Assembly (NCBI RefSeq): GCF_003205295.1
Contig: NZ_QJRP01000005.1
Span: 1 to 64,000 of the forward strand
Source: Pseudomonas mosselii
GTDB taxonomy: Bacteria; Pseudomonadota; Gammaproteobacteria; Pseudomonadales; Pseudomonadaceae
DNA: 64,000 nt
Direction of reading: 5' to 3'
Each line of letters opens with the position of its first letter. Positions within the stretch are counted from its first letter, which is position 1. The notes beneath the pieces are model-generated. The model had not been told where the DNA came from, did no database searches, and saw only the letters and a program-made list of their open reading frames with translations. Positions 11,888-22,160 of this stretch are shown here, in pieces. The position numbers and the translations under genes are program-made.

Positions 11888-13387
11888 ATGAAACCATCGC
11901 TCGTCCTAAAAATGGGCCAGCAACTGACGATGACCCCGCAGTTGCAACAGGCCATCCGTCTGCTTCAGCTCTCCACCCTGGACCTCCAGCAGGAAATCCA
12001 GGAAGCGCTGGAGTCCAATCCGATGCTCGAACGTCAGGAAGACGGCGAGGACTTCGACAACAGCGACCCGATGGCGGACAACGCCGAGAACAAGCCGGCC
12101 GCCGAAGCCCAGGACAACAGCTTCCAGGAAACCAGCACCAGCAGCACCGCGGAAAACCTCGAAGACGGCGAATGGGCCGAGCGCATCCCCAACGAGTTGC
12201 CGGTCGACACCGCCTGGGAAGACATCTACCAGACCAGCGCCAGCAGCCTGCCGAGCAACGATGACGACGAGTGGGACTTCACCACGCGCACGTCGGTTGG
12301 CGAGAGCCTGCAAAGCCACCTGCTGTGGCAGCTCAACCTGGCGCCGATGTCAGACACCGACCGCCTGATCGCCGTCACCCTGATCGACAGCATCAACGGC
12401 CAGGGCTACCTGGAAGACACCCTCGAGGAGATCTGCGCGGGCTTCGACCCGGAGCTCGACATCGAACTGGACGAAGTCGAGGCCGTGCTGCACCGCATCC
12501 AGCAGTTCGAGCCCGCCGGCATCGGCGCCCGTTCCCTGGGCGAATGCCTGCTGCTGCAACTACGCCAGCTGCCGGCCTCGACACCATGGATGAGCGAGGC
12601 CCAGCGCCTGGTCACCGATTTCATCGACCTGCTCGGCAGCCGCGACTACAGCCAGCTGATGCGCCGCATGAAACTCAAGGAAGACGAACTGCGCCAGGTC
12701 ATCGAACTGGTGCAGACGCTAAACCCACGTCCCGGCTCGCAGATCGAGTCCAGCGAGCCCGAGTACGTCGTGCCCGACGTCATCGTGCGCAAGGACAGCG
12801 AGCGCTGGCTGGTCGAGCTCAACCAGGAAGCGGTTCCGCGCCTGCGGGTCAACCCGCAGTACGCAGGCTTCGTCCGCCGCGCCGACACCAGCGCCGACAA
12901 CACCTTCATGCGCAACCAGCTGCAGGAAGCGCGCTGGTTCATCAAGAGCCTGCAGAGCCGCAACGAGACGCTGATGAAGGTGGCGACGCAGATCGTCGAG
13001 CACCAGCGCGGCTTCCTCGACCACGGCGACGAGGCCATGAAGCCACTGGTACTGCACGACATTGCCGAAGCGGTGGGCATGCACGAGTCGACCATTTCCC
13101 GGGTGACCACGCAGAAATACATGCACACCCCGCGCGGCATCTACGAACTGAAATACTTTTTCTCCAGCCACGTGAGCACCGCCGAAGGCGGCGAATGCTC
13201 GTCCACGGCGATCCGCGCGATCATCAAGAAACTGGTGGCGGCGGAAAATCAGAAAAAGCCATTGAGTGACAGCAAGATCGCTGGTTTACTGGAGGCACAA
13301 GGCATCCAGGTAGCCCGTCGCACCGTCGCCAAGTACCGCGAATCGTTGGGCATCGCCCCGTCGAGTGAGCGCAAGCGACTGATGTAG
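11888..13387 (+). CDS. rpoN: RNA polymerase sigma-54 factor
   Basis: Sigma-54 directs polymerase to -24/-12 promoters and needs AAA+ activators. In Pseudomonas it controls nitrogen use, motility and much catabolism. The ATG at 11888 ([13 protein letters not shown]) gives a 499-aa protein; an in-frame upstream extension is not family-like. Region I is Leu/Gln-rich ([23 protein letters not shown]), region II is acidic, and the core-binding and HTH parts follow. The RpoN box [10 protein letters not shown] lies near residues 476-485. A weak TAAAAT (11813-11818) is a possible -10. Confidence 0.98.
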   Translation: MKPSLVLKMGQQLTMTPQLQQAIRLLQLSTLDLQQEIQEALESNPMLERQEDGEDFDNSDPMADNAENKPAAEAQDNSFQETSTSSTAENLEDGEWAERIPNELPVDTAWEDIYQTSASSLPSNDDDEWDFTTRTSVGESLQSHLLWQLNLAPMSDTDRLIAVTLIDSINGQGYLEDTLEEICAGFDPELDIELDEVEAVLHRIQQFEPAGIGARSLGECLLLQLRQLPASTPWMSEAQRLVTDFIDLLGSRDYSQLMRRMKLKEDELRQVIELVQTLNPRPGSQIESSEPEYVVPDVIVRKDSERWLVELNQEAVPRLRVNPQYAGFVRRADTSADNTFMRNQLQEARWFIKSLQSRNETLMKVATQIVEHQRGFLDHGDEAMKPLVLHDIAEAVGMHESTISRVTTQKYMHTPRGIYELKYFFSSHVSTAEGGECSSTAIRAIIKKLVAAENQKKPLSDSKIAGLLEAQGIQVARRTVAKYRESLGIAPSSERKRLM

Positions 13388-13465
13388 CCCCCGGATGTGC
13401 CACAGCGTTTCAGTGGCAGGTGCAATACCTGCCTCTTTATGCACGGGCAACAAAGGAGAAGCTGT

Positions 13466-13774
13466 ATGCAAGTCAACATCAGTGGACAGCATGTAGAAGT
13501 CACCCAACCACTGCGCGATTACGTGCTCGAGAAGCTCGCCCGCGTGGAGGGTCATTTCGACAAGATCACCAATGCGACGGTGATCATGAAGGTCGAGAAG
13601 CTGCAGCAGAAGGTGGAAGCCACACTCCAGATTCCCGGTGGTGAAGTCGTCGCCAACGCCGAACATCAAGACATGTACGCGGCGATCGACGCCCTGGCAG
13701 ACAAACTTGATCGCCAACTGAAAAAACACAAGGAAAAACAGCAAAGCCTGCTGCAAGGCGCAGCCGCCCGCTGA
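13466..13774 (+). CDS. hpf: Ribosome hibernation promoting factor, short form
   Basis: This protein binds the 30S decoding region and promotes 100S ribosome dimers in stationary phase. The ATG at 13466 is preceded by AAAGGAGAAG and gives MQVNISGQHVEVTQPLRDYV, 102 aa, the short HPF class without the C-terminal dimerisation domain. It sits directly after rpoN and 12 bp before ptsN, the conserved rpoN cluster order. The C-terminal tail is Lys/Gln-rich. Confidence 0.95.
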   Translation: MQVNISGQHVEVTQPLRDYVLEKLARVEGHFDKITNATVIMKVEKLQQKVEATLQIPGGEVVANAEHQDMYAAIDALADKLDRQLKKHKEKQQSLLQGAAAR

Positions 13775-13786
13775 TCCCCATCATCC

Positions 13787-14251
13787 ATGATCCGACTTGA
13801 AACCATCCTGACCCCCGGCCGTTCCCTCGTGAACGTGCCGGGCGGCAGCAAGAAGCGCGCCCTGGAAAAGGTCGCCAACCTGATCGCCGAGCAAGTACCC
13901 GAGCTGGAGATGCAAGACGTCTTCGACAAGCTCATAGCTCGCGAAAAACTGGGCTCCACCGGATTTGGCAATGGCATCGCCATTCCCCACTGCCGGCTTG
14001 TGGGCTGCACCGCGCCAGTGAGCGCCCTGCTGCACCTGGATGCCCCCATCGATTACGATGCCATCGATGGCGCCCCGGTCGACCTGCTGTTCGTCCTGCT
14101 GGTCCCGGAAGCCGCCACCGATGCCCACCTTGAACTGCTGCGCCAGATCGCCAGCATGCTCGATCGCAAGGAGGTCCGCGATCGCCTGCGTGCCGCCGAC
14201 AGCAGCGATGCCCTTTACCAGGTCGTCCTGGACGTACAGAACGAGCACTGA
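13787..14251 (+). CDS. ptsN: PTS-Ntr EIIA component
   Basis: This is the phosphoacceptor of the nitrogen-related PTS (EI-Ntr to NPr to EIIA-Ntr), which regulates potassium transport, carbon control and sigma-54 outputs rather than sugar uptake. The 154-aa protein has the PTS_EIIA_2 fold with H68 in GIAIPHCRL as the phosphorylated histidine. It is 12 bp after hpf and 2 bp before rapZ. Confidence 0.97.
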   Translation: MIRLETILTPGRSLVNVPGGSKKRALEKVANLIAEQVPELEMQDVFDKLIAREKLGSTGFGNGIAIPHCRLVGCTAPVSALLHLDAPIDYDAIDGAPVDLLFVLLVPEAATDAHLELLRQIASMLDRKEVRDRLRAADSSDALYQVVLDVQNEH

Positions 14252-14253
14252 AC

Positions 14254-15108
14254 ATGCGCCTGATCATCGTCAGCGGCCGCTCCGGCTCCGGTAAGAGCAC
14301 CGCCCTCGACGTGCTGGAAGACAACGGCTACTACTGCATCGACAACCTGCCCGCCGGGTTGTTGCCGCAGTTGGCGGAAAACGCGCTGATCAACACAGAG
14401 CTGCTGCAACCGAAGGTGGCGGTCTCCATCGATGCGCGCAACCTGCCCAGCCACCTGTCGCGCTTCCCCGAGCTACTGGAGGAAGCCCGTTCACGGCATA
14501 TCCAGTGCGACGTGCTGTATCTGGACGCCGACGAAGACACCCTGCTCAAGCGCTTTTCGGAAACCCGCCGGCGCCACCCGCTGACCAACGACAGCCGCTC
14601 GCTGGCCGAGGCAATCCGCGTGGAAAGCGAGCTGCTCGGACCGATCGCCGACCTCGCCGACCTGAAGATCGACACCACCAACCTTAACCTCTACCAACTG
14701 CGCGATTCGATCAAGCTGCGCCTGCTAAACCAGCCCGAGCCAGGCACCGCCTTCCTGGTCGAGTCGTTCGGTTTCAAGCGTGGCATGCCGGTTGACGCTG
14801 ACGTGGTGTTCGATGTGCGCTGCCTGCCCAACCCGTACTGGAAGCCGGAACTTCGCGAGCATTCTGGCCTCGAACAGCCGGTGATCGACTACCTGGCCGC
14901 CCAGCCGGACGTCGAGGAAATGTTCCAGGACATCTCCGGCTATCTGCTCAAGTGGCTGCCGCGCTTCGCCGCCAGCAACCGCGCCTATGTCACCATCGCC
15001 ATCGGCTGTACCGGCGGCCACCACCGCTCGGTGTACATCACCGAACGGCTTGGCCAACTGCTCCAGCAATCCCTGAAAAACGTCCAGGTCCGCCACCGCG
15101 ACCTCTAG
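14254..15108 (+). CDS. rapZ: RNase adapter protein RapZ (YvcJ family)
   Basis: This P-loop protein in enteric bacteria delivers the sRNA GlmZ to RNase E to tune glucosamine-6-phosphate synthesis; its role in Pseudomonas is less certain. The 284-aa protein has Walker [10 protein letters not shown] (8-16), [12 protein letters not shown], and the C-terminal [14 protein letters not shown] signature of the RNA-binding domain. Placement between ptsN and ptsO is conserved and suggests PTS-Ntr linkage. Confidence 0.95.
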   Translation: MRLIIVSGRSGSGKSTALDVLEDNGYYCIDNLPAGLLPQLAENALINTELLQPKVAVSIDARNLPSHLSRFPELLEEARSRHIQCDVLYLDADEDTLLKRFSETRRRHPLTNDSRSLAEAIRVESELLGPIADLADLKIDTTNLNLYQLRDSIKLRLLNQPEPGTAFLVESFGFKRGMPVDADVVFDVRCLPNPYWKPELREHSGLEQPVIDYLAAQPDVEEMFQDISGYLLKWLPRFAASNRAYVTIAIGCTGGHHRSVYITERLGQLLQQSLKNVQVRHRDL

Positions 15109-15128
15109 CCCACAGGATCCGCCCCACG

Positions 15129-15401
15129 ATGCCCGCCCGCGAAATCACCATCATCAACAAGCTGGGCCTGCATGCGCGGGCGGCCGCCAAGTTCGTCGGC
15201 GTGGCCGGTCGCTTTCCCTGCCAGGTACGGGTCGGCCGCGCGCCGGACAAGCTGGTGGACGGCAAGAGCATCATGGCGGTGATGATGCTCGCCGCCGGCA
15301 AGGGCACGCCGGTGCACCTGCACACCGAGGGCGAGCAGGACGATGAAGCAATGAAGGCGCTGGTCGCGTTGATCGAGAACTTCTTCGACGAAGGCGAGTA
15401 G
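15129..15401 (+). CDS. ptsO: PTS-Ntr phosphocarrier NPr
   Basis: This HPr-like phosphocarrier passes phosphate from PtsP to PtsN. The 90-aa protein (ATG at 15129, MPAREITIINKLGLHARA) has H15 as the phosphorylation site and the DGKSIMAVMMLAA helix with S47. It ends the rpoN-hpf-ptsN-rapZ-ptsO cluster. In related chromosomes as I recall them the next gene is the ZIP transporter; here a toxin-antitoxin module intervenes. Confidence 0.95.
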   Translation: MPAREITIINKLGLHARAAAKFVGVAGRFPCQVRVGRAPDKLVDGKSIMAVMMLAAGKGTPVHLHTEGEQDDEAMKALVALIENFFDEGE

Positions 15402-15460
15402 CGCTTCCCCCTTCCGCAACATCCTCTTCCAATTGACCGGATGCAGCTTCGCCAGATTGC

Positions 15461-15484
15461 ATTTATACCTATATAGGTATAAAT
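15461..15484. promoter_or_regulatory. Perfect 24-bp palindrome, likely TA operator
   Basis: Half-site ATTTATACCTAT is followed immediately by its exact reverse complement, with no spacer. It ends 15 bp before the toxin ATG (SD AGGTGA at 15490-15495) and contains TATA-like hexamers that could serve as the -10. The position and symmetry fit an operator bound by a dimeric HTH antitoxin for autoregulation. That role is inferred, not shown. Confidence 0.8.
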
Positions 15485-15499
15485 TCAGCAGGTGATTTC

Positions 15500-15868
15500 A
15501 TGGAATCGGACAGGCAACCCAAGCCGCTTTACTGGGTCGCAAGCAGCAAAAAGGATCTGCTGTGCCTCCCCGAAGACGTCCAGCAAACCGTCGGCTTTGC
15601 TCTGCATCTGGCTCAGACGGGAGGCAGGCACCTACAGACGAAAGTCCTCAGAGGATTTTCAGGCACTGGCGTGCTCGAGGTCGTGGAGGACCATGACGGC
15701 AACACCTATCGCGCGGTCTATACCGTACGTCTTGGCGCTGCGGTGTATGTCTTGCATTGCTTCCAGAAGAAGTCCAAGGCGGGCATCAGGACGCCCGAAA
15801 CGGACATTGCCCTGGTGCGCAAGCGATTGAGGCTTGCACAGGCCCACTCAGAAGGAATCCAGACATGA
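15500..15868 (+). CDS. RelE/HigB-like toxin (phage Gp49-like family)
   Basis: This is a probable mRNA-interferase toxin of a type II toxin-antitoxin pair. The 122-aa protein shows the Gp49/HigB pattern: LRGFSGTGVLEV, YRAVYTVRLGAAVYVLHCF and KKSKAGIRTPETDIALVRKRL at the C-terminus, where the Lys/Arg residues are the usual catalytic and RNA-contact positions. The ATG at 15500 follows a good SD. Its last 4 bp overlap the antitoxin start (ATGA), as expected for a toxin-first HigBA-type operon. It interrupts the ptsO-ZIP region and looks horizontally acquired. Confidence 0.88.
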   Translation: MESDRQPKPLYWVASSKKDLLCLPEDVQQTVGFALHLAQTGGRHLQTKVLRGFSGTGVLEVVEDHDGNTYRAVYTVRLGAAVYVLHCFQKKSKAGIRTPETDIALVRKRLRLAQAHSEGIQT

Positions 15869-16185
15869 GCGAAATCGAACAAGGCAGCGGCAATGTCTAC
15901 GCAGACCTCAACTACCCGGATGCGGACGAGATGCTGGTCAAGGCACGCCTGGCGGGCAAGATCTGCAGCATCATCAAGGCCCGTCACCTGACCCAGATGC
16001 AAGCCGCGCAGATCCTTGGCCTGCCTCAACCAAAAGTCTCGGAAATGATTCGCGGCAAATTCCGTGGCATCAGTGAAAGCAAGATGATCGACTGCCTGGC
16101 ACGCCTTGGCCGAGACGTGCAGATCGTGGTCAAGGCCGCGCCGCGCTCACGGCCTCAAGGGCGGGTAGAAGTCATCTTCGCCTGA
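15865..16185 (+). CDS. XRE/HTH-type antitoxin
   Basis: This is the likely antitoxin and autorepressor of the upstream toxin. In the 106-aa protein a helix-turn-helix spans about residues 45-75 (LTQMQAAQILGLPQPKVSEMIRG split in two helices), of the HTH_37/XRE type common beside Gp49-like toxins. The N-terminus GSGNVYADLNYPDADEMLVKARL is characteristic of this antitoxin subgroup. The ATG at 15865 overlaps the toxin stop, and translation should be coupled. The upstream 24-bp palindrome is the natural operator candidate. Confidence 0.88.
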   Translation: MSEIEQGSGNVYADLNYPDADEMLVKARLAGKICSIIKARHLTQMQAAQILGLPQPKVSEMIRGKFRGISESKMIDCLARLGRDVQIVVKAAPRSRPQGRVEVIFA

Positions 16186-16237
16186 GCAACGCTCAAAGCA
16201 AGCTTAACGAGAAGGTCGACCCACCCTCCTGCCCTTT

Positions 16238-17131
16238 TCACGACATCGCCGTGTCCATCACCATCATCAGGCAGAACCCGACACACAGCCCCAGGCTCGC
16301 CAGGCGGTGATGCCCGTTGCTGCGCGATTCGGGAATGATCTCCTGGGTCACCACCAGCAGCATCGCACCCGCCGCACAGGCCAAGCCCAGCGGTAGCAAC
16401 AGTTCGGCGATGTTCACCAGCCAGGCGCAGATCACCGCGGCCAGCGGTTCGACCAGCCCGGACGCCGCGCCGATCAGGAACGCCTTGAACCGCGGCATGC
16501 CCGCCCCAGCCAGCACCAGGGCGATCACCAGGCCCTCCGGCACATCCTGCAGCGCGATGCCCATGGCCAGGCTGTCTGCATCGGGCATACCACCGCCGGC
16601 GGACACGCCGATGGCCATCCCTTCGGGTATGTTGTGGGCTATGATGGCGATGACAAACAACCAGATCCTCGCCGCAATCACCGGTTGCTGATCGCTGCCG
16701 ACCAGAGCCTCCGGCGAAGCGCCGGAGACCTTGAGGTCGACCAGGAACAGGCACAGCGCGCCGAACAGCAGTCCGATGCTGATCAAACCACCGGCGCCCC
16801 ATGGACTGAAACCGATGGATTGGGCCGCGTCCAGCCCGGGAATGATCAGTGAGAACGCAGTGGCCGCCAGCATCACACCGGCGCCGAAGCCGAGCAAGGT
16901 GTCGGCCACGGCAACTGGCATGTTGCGGATGACCAGCACCGGTACCGCGCCCAACGCTGTCCCCAGCGCGCACAATGCACCGCCCTCCAGGGCACGCAAC
17001 ATGCGCGGTTCCAGATCCAGCCAGGCGATGCCCCGCGCCACCAGCAACGCGGTGCCGACCAGCAACAGCAAGGTCCCAAGCGCCAGGCGGAACAGGCGCA
17101 CACTGCTGACAGACATCACCTCGGAGCGCAT
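16238..17131 (-). CDS. ZIP-family divalent metal transporter
   Basis: This is a predicted inner-membrane importer of Zn, Fe or Mn. The 297-aa protein has about eight membrane segments. The metal-binding motifs are HNIPEGMAIG (H166, N167, E170) in TM4 and QDVPEGLVIAL (D196, E199) in TM5, with D in place of the usual first His of the second motif. It begins 5 bp after the sodA stop, so it probably belongs to the Fur-regulated operon. Manganese supply to SodA is an attractive but unproven role. ATG at 17116 is an alternative start. Confidence 0.88.
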   Translation of the reverse strand: MRSEVMSVSSVRLFRLALGTLLLLVGTALLVARGIAWLDLEPRMLRALEGGALCALGTALGAVPVLVIRNMPVAVADTLLGFGAGVMLAATAFSLIIPGLDAAQSIGFSPWGAGGLISIGLLFGALCLFLVDLKVSGASPEALVGSDQQPVIAARIWLFVIAIIAHNIPEGMAIGVSAGGGMPDADSLAMGIALQDVPEGLVIALVLAGAGMPRFKAFLIGAASGLVEPLAAVICAWLVNIAELLLPLGLACAAGAMLLVVTQEIIPESRSNGHHRLASLGLCVGFCLMMVMDTAMS

Positions 17132-17136
17132 ACCGG

Positions 17137-17754
<618 letters not shown>

Positions 17755-17755
17755 G

Positions 17756-18217
17756 TCAGTGGATTCCGTAGGCAGGTATGCGATCAGTGATATCCGTATG
17801 CGCGACCAGCTCGCTGGCCACCGGGGCCTGGCGGCTGAGCAGGCGCTCGGTACGCGGGTATTGGCCGTATTCGGCGATGAAACTCAGCAACTCGGTGTAG
17901 GTGCGCCCGCTGTGGCGCAACGCGGCGTCGCGCAAGGCCTGAGGCAGGCGCGGATCCTGGCTGGCCTGGAGCAGCCGCTGGTGCGCCGCGCACAGGTAGT
18001 CGGCGCTTTCGTGCGGCTGGTTCAGGCGCAGGTGCAGGTCGGCCAGGTTGTGATGGGCGATGACCAGTGCAGCCACCGCCTCGTCGACGTCATGCCAGCG
18101 CTCGAACAGCACCTGGGCCAGGGCCAGGGCTTGCAGGTAGCGTTCCCGGGCATCGACCAGCTCACCCTGCTCGAACAGGCGGTTGGCGTCTTGCGTGGTG
18201 CGTTTCCAGTGCTGCAT
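17756..18217 (-). CDS. Conserved helical protein (orfX of the fumC-sodA operon)
   Basis: This 153-aa protein starts at ATG 18217, which has an AGGAG SD; further upstream codons run into fumC. It is all-helical in appearance with TPR-like repeats ([44 protein letters not shown]). No catalytic motif is seen. It corresponds by position to orfX between fumC and sodA in P. aeruginosa. The function is unknown. Context suggests a role under iron starvation or oxidative stress. Confidence 0.85.
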   Translation of the reverse strand: MQHWKRTTQDANRLFEQGELVDARERYLQALALAQVLFERWHDVDEAVAALVIAHHNLADLHLRLNQPHESADYLCAAHQRLLQASQDPRLPQALRDAALRHSGRTYTELLSFIAEYGQYPRTERLLSRQAPVASELVAHTDITDRIPAYGIH

Positions 18218-18242
18218 GAGGTGTCTCCTGGACGGCCCGGGC

Positions 18243-19619
18243 TCAGATGCCGCCGGCAGTGAGTTTTTCCGGATCCAGCAGCGCCTCGAGCTGGTCACGC
18301 GACAGGTCGGTGTGCTCCAGCGCCACGTCAATGATCGGGCGGCCCTGCTTGTAGGCGGTCTTGGCGATCTCGGCGGCCTTGAGGTAGCCGATGATCGGGT
18401 TCAACGCGGTGACCAGGATCGGGTTGCGCGACAGCGCTTCCTTGAGCTTGGTTTCGTTGACCTTGAAGCTGGCGATGGCCTTGTCGGCCAGCAGGCGGCT
18501 GACGTTGGCCATCAGCTCGATGCTTTCCAGCAAGTTGCGGGCAATCACCGGCAACATCACGTTGAGCTCGAAGTTGCCCGACTGCCCGGCCACGGCGATG
18601 GTGGCGTCGTTGCCGATCACCTGGGCGGCCACCATGGCGGTAGCTTCCGGGATCACCGGGTTGACCTTGCCCGGCATGATCGACGAGCCCGGCTGCAGGC
18701 CCTGCAGCTCGATTTCACCGAGGCCGGCGAGCGGGCCGGAGTTCATCCAGCGCAGGTCGTTGGCTATTTTCATCAGCGCCACGGCGGCAGTCTTGAGTTG
18801 CCCGGACAGGGCCACGGCGGTGTCCTGGGAGCCGATCAGGGCGAACAGGTTCTCGCCGGGGGTGAACTTGACCTGGGTCAGGCCGCTCAACTGGCGGGCA
18901 AAACCTGCGGCGAACTGAGGGTGGGCGTTGATGCCGGTGCCCACGGCGGTGCCGCCCTGGGCCAGCGCCTGCAGGCTCGGCAGCGTGGCTTCGATATGCG
19001 CCTGGGCGCCCTTGACCTGCGCGGCCCAGCCGCCGAGCACCTGGCTCATGCGCACCGGCATGGCATCCATCAGGTGGGTGCGGCCGGTCTTCACGTGCTT
19101 GTGCACTTCGACCGCCTTGGCCTCGATCACCTGGGTAAGGTGGCGCAGGGCCGGCAACAGTTGCTCGTGCAGGGCCAAGGCGGCGCTGACATGGATGGTG
19201 GTGGGGATGATGTCGTTGCTGCTCTGGCCACAGTTGACGTGGTCGTTGGCATTGACCGGCTCGCCCAGCACGCGGCTGGCCAGGGTGGCGATAACCTCGT
19301 TGGCGTTCATGTTCGAGCTGGTGCCGGAACCGGTCTGGAACACATCCACCGGAAAGTGCTGGATGAAGTCCCCGGCCAGCAGTTGCTCCACCGCCTCGAC
19401 GATGGCCCCGCCCTGCCCCGCGTTCAGCTGGGACAGCTCGACGTTGGCCTTGGCCGCCGCCGCCTTGGCCAGCAACAGGGCGCGGATGAACTGGACCGGC
19501 ATCGGCTTGCCGCTGACCGGGAAGTTGTCGACCGCGCGCTGGGTCTGGGCACCGTACAGGGCCTGGGCCGGCACCTGCAGTTCGCCCATGCTGTCACGCT
19601 CGATACGGGTATCACTCAT
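18243..19619 (-). CDS. fumC: Class II fumarate hydratase, iron-independent
   Basis: It hydrates fumarate to malate without an Fe-S cluster, so it keeps the TCA cycle running in low iron or oxidative stress. The ATG at 19619 (MSDTRIERDSMGEL) has AAGGA 7 bp upstream and gives 458 aa, the class II length. The signature GSSIMPGKVNP is at 311-321 with catalytic S312, and H182 lies in GRTHLMDAMP. It overlaps the end of fagA by 8 bp. Fur control is inferred from the operator ahead of fagA. Confidence 0.97.
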   Translation of the reverse strand: MSDTRIERDSMGELQVPAQALYGAQTQRAVDNFPVSGKPMPVQFIRALLLAKAAAAKANVELSQLNAGQGGAIVEAVEQLLAGDFIQHFPVDVFQTGSGTSSNMNANEVIATLASRVLGEPVNANDHVNCGQSSNDIIPTTIHVSAALALHEQLLPALRHLTQVIEAKAVEVHKHVKTGRTHLMDAMPVRMSQVLGGWAAQVKGAQAHIEATLPSLQALAQGGTAVGTGINAHPQFAAGFARQLSGLTQVKFTPGENLFALIGSQDTAVALSGQLKTAAVALMKIANDLRWMNSGPLAGLGEIELQGLQPGSSIMPGKVNPVIPEATAMVAAQVIGNDATIAVAGQSGNFELNVMLPVIARNLLESIELMANVSRLLADKAIASFKVNETKLKEALSRNPILVTALNPIIGYLKAAEIAKTAYKQGRPIIDVALEHTDLSRDQLEALLDPEKLTAGGI

Positions 19620-20004
19620 CTTCAAGTCCTTGCATCAGTTCTTCGGGAGAAATCGACGGCAGCAGCACGCTGTTGGCGAGCTGCATCGCGTAGGGCTGCC
19701 AGCGCAGGTTTTGTTCGCGGCGATCGAGGTTGCGCAGGTCCAGCAGGGGCCGCCAGGCCTGGTCCAGGCACAGGCAGCGCCAATGCCACGGCAGCATGCG
19801 ATCGTTGGCGGTATCCAGCAGCAGGCGCAAGGCGGTCAGCGCCACGGTCCAGGGCGAGGTTTCGGTGCAGCACACCAGGTAGCGGCCTTCGGCCAGGTAA
19901 TGCTCGATAAGGCGCGGTTCGTCGGGCTCGAGCGCGCAGCGGATGCGCCGACTGAGCCAGCGCCAGTTTTCCAGGTAGGGCAGTTCGTGGAGGACGGGTT
20001 TCAT
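19612..20004 (-). CDS. fagA: Fur-associated gene FagA-like protein
   Basis: This 130-aa conserved protein (ATG at 20004, MKPVLHELPYLENW) is the first gene after a Fur box in the fumC-sodA operon, matching fagA of P. aeruginosa by position. It is Trp/Arg/Leu-rich (WRWLSRRIRCALE, RMLPWHWRCLCLDQAWRPL) with no recognised domain or membrane segment. Alternative starts at 20010, 20013 and 20019 exist; none has a strong SD. The biochemical function is unknown. Confidence 0.8.
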   Translation of the reverse strand: MKPVLHELPYLENWRWLSRRIRCALEPDEPRLIEHYLAEGRYLVCCTETSPWTVALTALRLLLDTANDRMLPWHWRCLCLDQAWRPLLDLRNLDRREQNLRWQPYAMQLANSVLLPSISPEELMQGLEDE

Positions 20005-20026
20005 GAACATCATCGCCAAGTTACTG

Positions 20027-20045
20027 GATAATGATATTCATTATT
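20027..20045 (-). promoter_or_regulatory. Fur box upstream of fagA-fumC-orfX-sodA
   Basis: The 19-bp sequence GATAATGATATTCATTATT matches the Fur consensus GATAATGATAATCATTATC at 17 of 19 positions. It overlaps the predicted -10 and lies 22 bp before the fagA ATG, where a bound iron-Fur repressor would block transcription in iron-replete cells. Confidence 0.9.
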
Positions 20046-20069
20046 AATTGATAAATAGAATCAGTTCAA
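20041..20069 (-). promoter_or_regulatory. Sigma-70 promoter of the fagA operon
   Basis: On the minus strand TTGAAC (20069-20064), 17 bp, then TAATAA (20046-20041) makes a good sigma-70 promoter. The -10 runs into the Fur box, which gives a simple iron-dependent switch. Confidence 0.7.
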
Positions 20070-20082
20070 GTCGGGCAATGGG

Positions 20083-20110
20083 CAAAAGAAACCCGGCGCG
20101 ATGGCCGGGT
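20083..20110 (-). terminator. Intrinsic terminator between pmbA and fagA
   Basis: A 7-bp stem ACCCGGC/GCCGGGT (20104-20110 with 20091-20097) is followed on the minus strand by TTCTTTT. It ends the pmbA transcript 62 bp after its stop and insulates the Fur-controlled operon. Confidence 0.75.
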
Positions 20111-20171
20111 CCTTTACGAGGCATGAGCGGGGCAGCCCGCTACCACGCCCTCTCTCCCCACAGAGCGTCGA

Positions 20172-21518
20172 TCAGCTGCCAGCCAGCGTCATCCGCTCGA
20201 TCAGCACCGAGCCACTGTGGATGTTGCTGCGAGTCTCGATATCGCTGCCGATCGCCACGATCTGCTGGAACATGTCTTTCATATTGCCGGCGATGGTCAC
20301 TTCCTGGACCGGGAACTGGATCTCGCCGTTTTCGACCCAGAAGCCTGCCGCGCCACGGGAATAGTCACCGGTCACCATGTTCAGGCCATGGCCCATCAGC
20401 TCGGTCACCAGCAGGCCGCGGCCCATGCGGCGAATCAGGGCCGCCTGGTCCTCCACGCCATGGGTGACGTACAGGTTGTGCACGCCCCCGGCGTTGGCGG
20501 TGCTCGGCAGGCTCAGCTTGCGCCCGGAATAGGTGCCCAGGATGTAGGACACCAGCTCGCCCTTGTCGACGAACGGCTTGGCGTAGGTGGCCAGGCCATC
20601 GCCGTCGAACGCCGCGCTGCCCAGCGCGCGCGGGATGTGCGGCCGCTCGTCGAGGGTCAGCCAGGTGGGGAACAGGCGCTGGCCGATGGTGCCTTCGAGG
20701 AACGACGACTTGCGGTACAGGTTGCCGCCGGAAATCGCCGACAGGAAGCTGCCGAACAGGCCGCCGGCGAGCTCCGCCGAGAACAGCACCGGCACCTCGC
20801 AGGTCGGTACCGGGCGCGCCCCGAGGCGGCTGGCGGCGCGTTGCGCGGCGCGCTGGCCGATGCTCCGCGGGTCGGCCAGCAACTGGCCCTGGCGATTGAC
20901 GTCGTACCAGTAGTCGCGCTGCATCTGCCCTTCGGCCTCGGCGATCATCACGCAGCTCAGGCTGTGTCGAGTGGACGCGTAACCGCCGATGAAGCCGTGG
21001 CTGTTGCCATAGACCCGCACGCCCTGGTGAGTGTTGAGGGTGGTGCCGTCGGCATTGAGGATGCGCTTGTCGGCGTCGAACGCGGCGGCCTCGCAGGCCA
21101 GCGCCATCTCGATGGCCTTCTCCGGCTCGATATCCCAGTCGTGATACAGGTCCAGGTCGGGGATCTCACGGGCCATCAGGGCGGCATCAGCCAGCCCCGA
21201 GCATTCGTCCTCGGAGGTGTGCTTTGCGATTGCCAGGGCTGCGGCGACGGTTTCGCGGATCGCCTCAGGGCCACTGGCCGAGGTGCTGGCCGAACCCTTG
21301 CGCTGGCCAACGTAGAGGGTGATGCCGAAGCCCTGGTCGCGGTTGAACTCGACCGTCTCGACTTCGCGCTGACGCACCGTGGTGGAAAGGCCCTGCTCCA
21401 GCGACACCGCCACTTCGCAGGCGCTGGCGCCCTGGCGGCGCGCCTCGGCGACGATCGCCTCGACCTGTTCCTGCAACGCCGGCAGGTCCTTGGGGCCTAC
21501 GCTCTGGACTGCACTCAT
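20172..21518 (-). CDS. pmbA: Metalloprotease-complex subunit PmbA/TldE
   Basis: This is the partner of TldD in the heterodimeric protease that processes microcin B17 and degrades CcdA in E. coli. Like other TldE subunits it lacks the HExxxH zinc motif found in TldD. The ATG at 21518 ([20 protein letters not shown]) gives 448 aa; the GTG at 21530 is less likely. Its partner tldD is 0.75 kb away, on the same strand beyond yjgA. Confidence 0.93.
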   Translation of the reverse strand: MSAVQSVGPKDLPALQEQVEAIVAEARRQGASACEVAVSLEQGLSTTVRQREVETVEFNRDQGFGITLYVGQRKGSASTSASGPEAIRETVAAALAIAKHTSEDECSGLADAALMAREIPDLDLYHDWDIEPEKAIEMALACEAAAFDADKRILNADGTTLNTHQGVRVYGNSHGFIGGYASTRHSLSCVMIAEAEGQMQRDYWYDVNRQGQLLADPRSIGQRAAQRAASRLGARPVPTCEVPVLFSAELAGGLFGSFLSAISGGNLYRKSSFLEGTIGQRLFPTWLTLDERPHIPRALGSAAFDGDGLATYAKPFVDKGELVSYILGTYSGRKLSLPSTANAGGVHNLYVTHGVEDQAALIRRMGRGLLVTELMGHGLNMVTGDYSRGAAGFWVENGEIQFPVQEVTIAGNMKDMFQQIVAIGSDIETRSNIHSGSVLIERMTLAGS

Positions 21519-21627
21519 GGTTCTCTCCACTGAAAATTCTGCGTACGGCTTGGGTCATTCTACGACCGGGCCGGACAAGCGGCCCCCGACTGGTTATCAT
21601 GGCGGCGATTTCCTGCGGACTGCCCCC

Positions 21628-22149
21628 ATGGTTGATTCTTACGACGACGCCTTCGACGGCGAAAAAAGCAAAACCCAGATCAAGCGCGAGCTGCATGCGC
21701 TGGTCGAACTCGGTGAGCGCCTCACCACCCTCAAGGCCGATACCCTGGCCCGCCTGCCGCTGACTGACGAACTGCGCAAGGCGCTGGCCGAGGCCTGCAA
21801 GCACGTTGCACACGGTGCCCGCAAACGCCACATGTCGTTCGTCGGCAAGCTGATGCGCGACCAGGACCTGGACGCCATTCATGCCGTGCTCGATCAGATC
21901 GACAGCTCCAGCCGCCAGTACAACGAGCGTTTCCACGGCCTTGAACGCTGGCGCGACCGCCTGATCGACGGCAACGACGAGGACCTCGAACGCTTCGTCA
22001 ACGAGTTCCCCGACACCGATCGCCAGCACCTGCGCTCGCTGATCCGTCATGCCCAGCACGAGAAGGCGCGGAACAAGCCACCTGCGGCTGCGCGTAAAGT
22101 GTTCAAGTACATCCGCGACCTCGACGAGGTACAGCGCGGCCTGCGTTAA
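21628..22149 (+). CDS. yjgA: Ribosome-associated protein DarP/YjgA (DUF615)
   Basis: This 173-aa DUF615 protein associates with late 50S assembly intermediates in E. coli. The ATG at 21628 gives the family N-terminus ([19 protein letters not shown]). Motifs such as [24 protein letters not shown] and [21 protein letters not shown] are intact. It is the only plus-strand gene between pmbA and tldD. A TATCAT at 21595-21600 may be its -10. Confidence 0.93.
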   Translation: MVDSYDDAFDGEKSKTQIKRELHALVELGERLTTLKADTLARLPLTDELRKALAEACKHVAHGARKRHMSFVGKLMRDQDLDAIHAVLDQIDSSSRQYNERFHGLERWRDRLIDGNDEDLERFVNEFPDTDRQHLRSLIRHAQHEKARNKPPAAARKVFKYIRDLDEVQRGLR

Positions 22150-22160
22150 ACACGACATCC

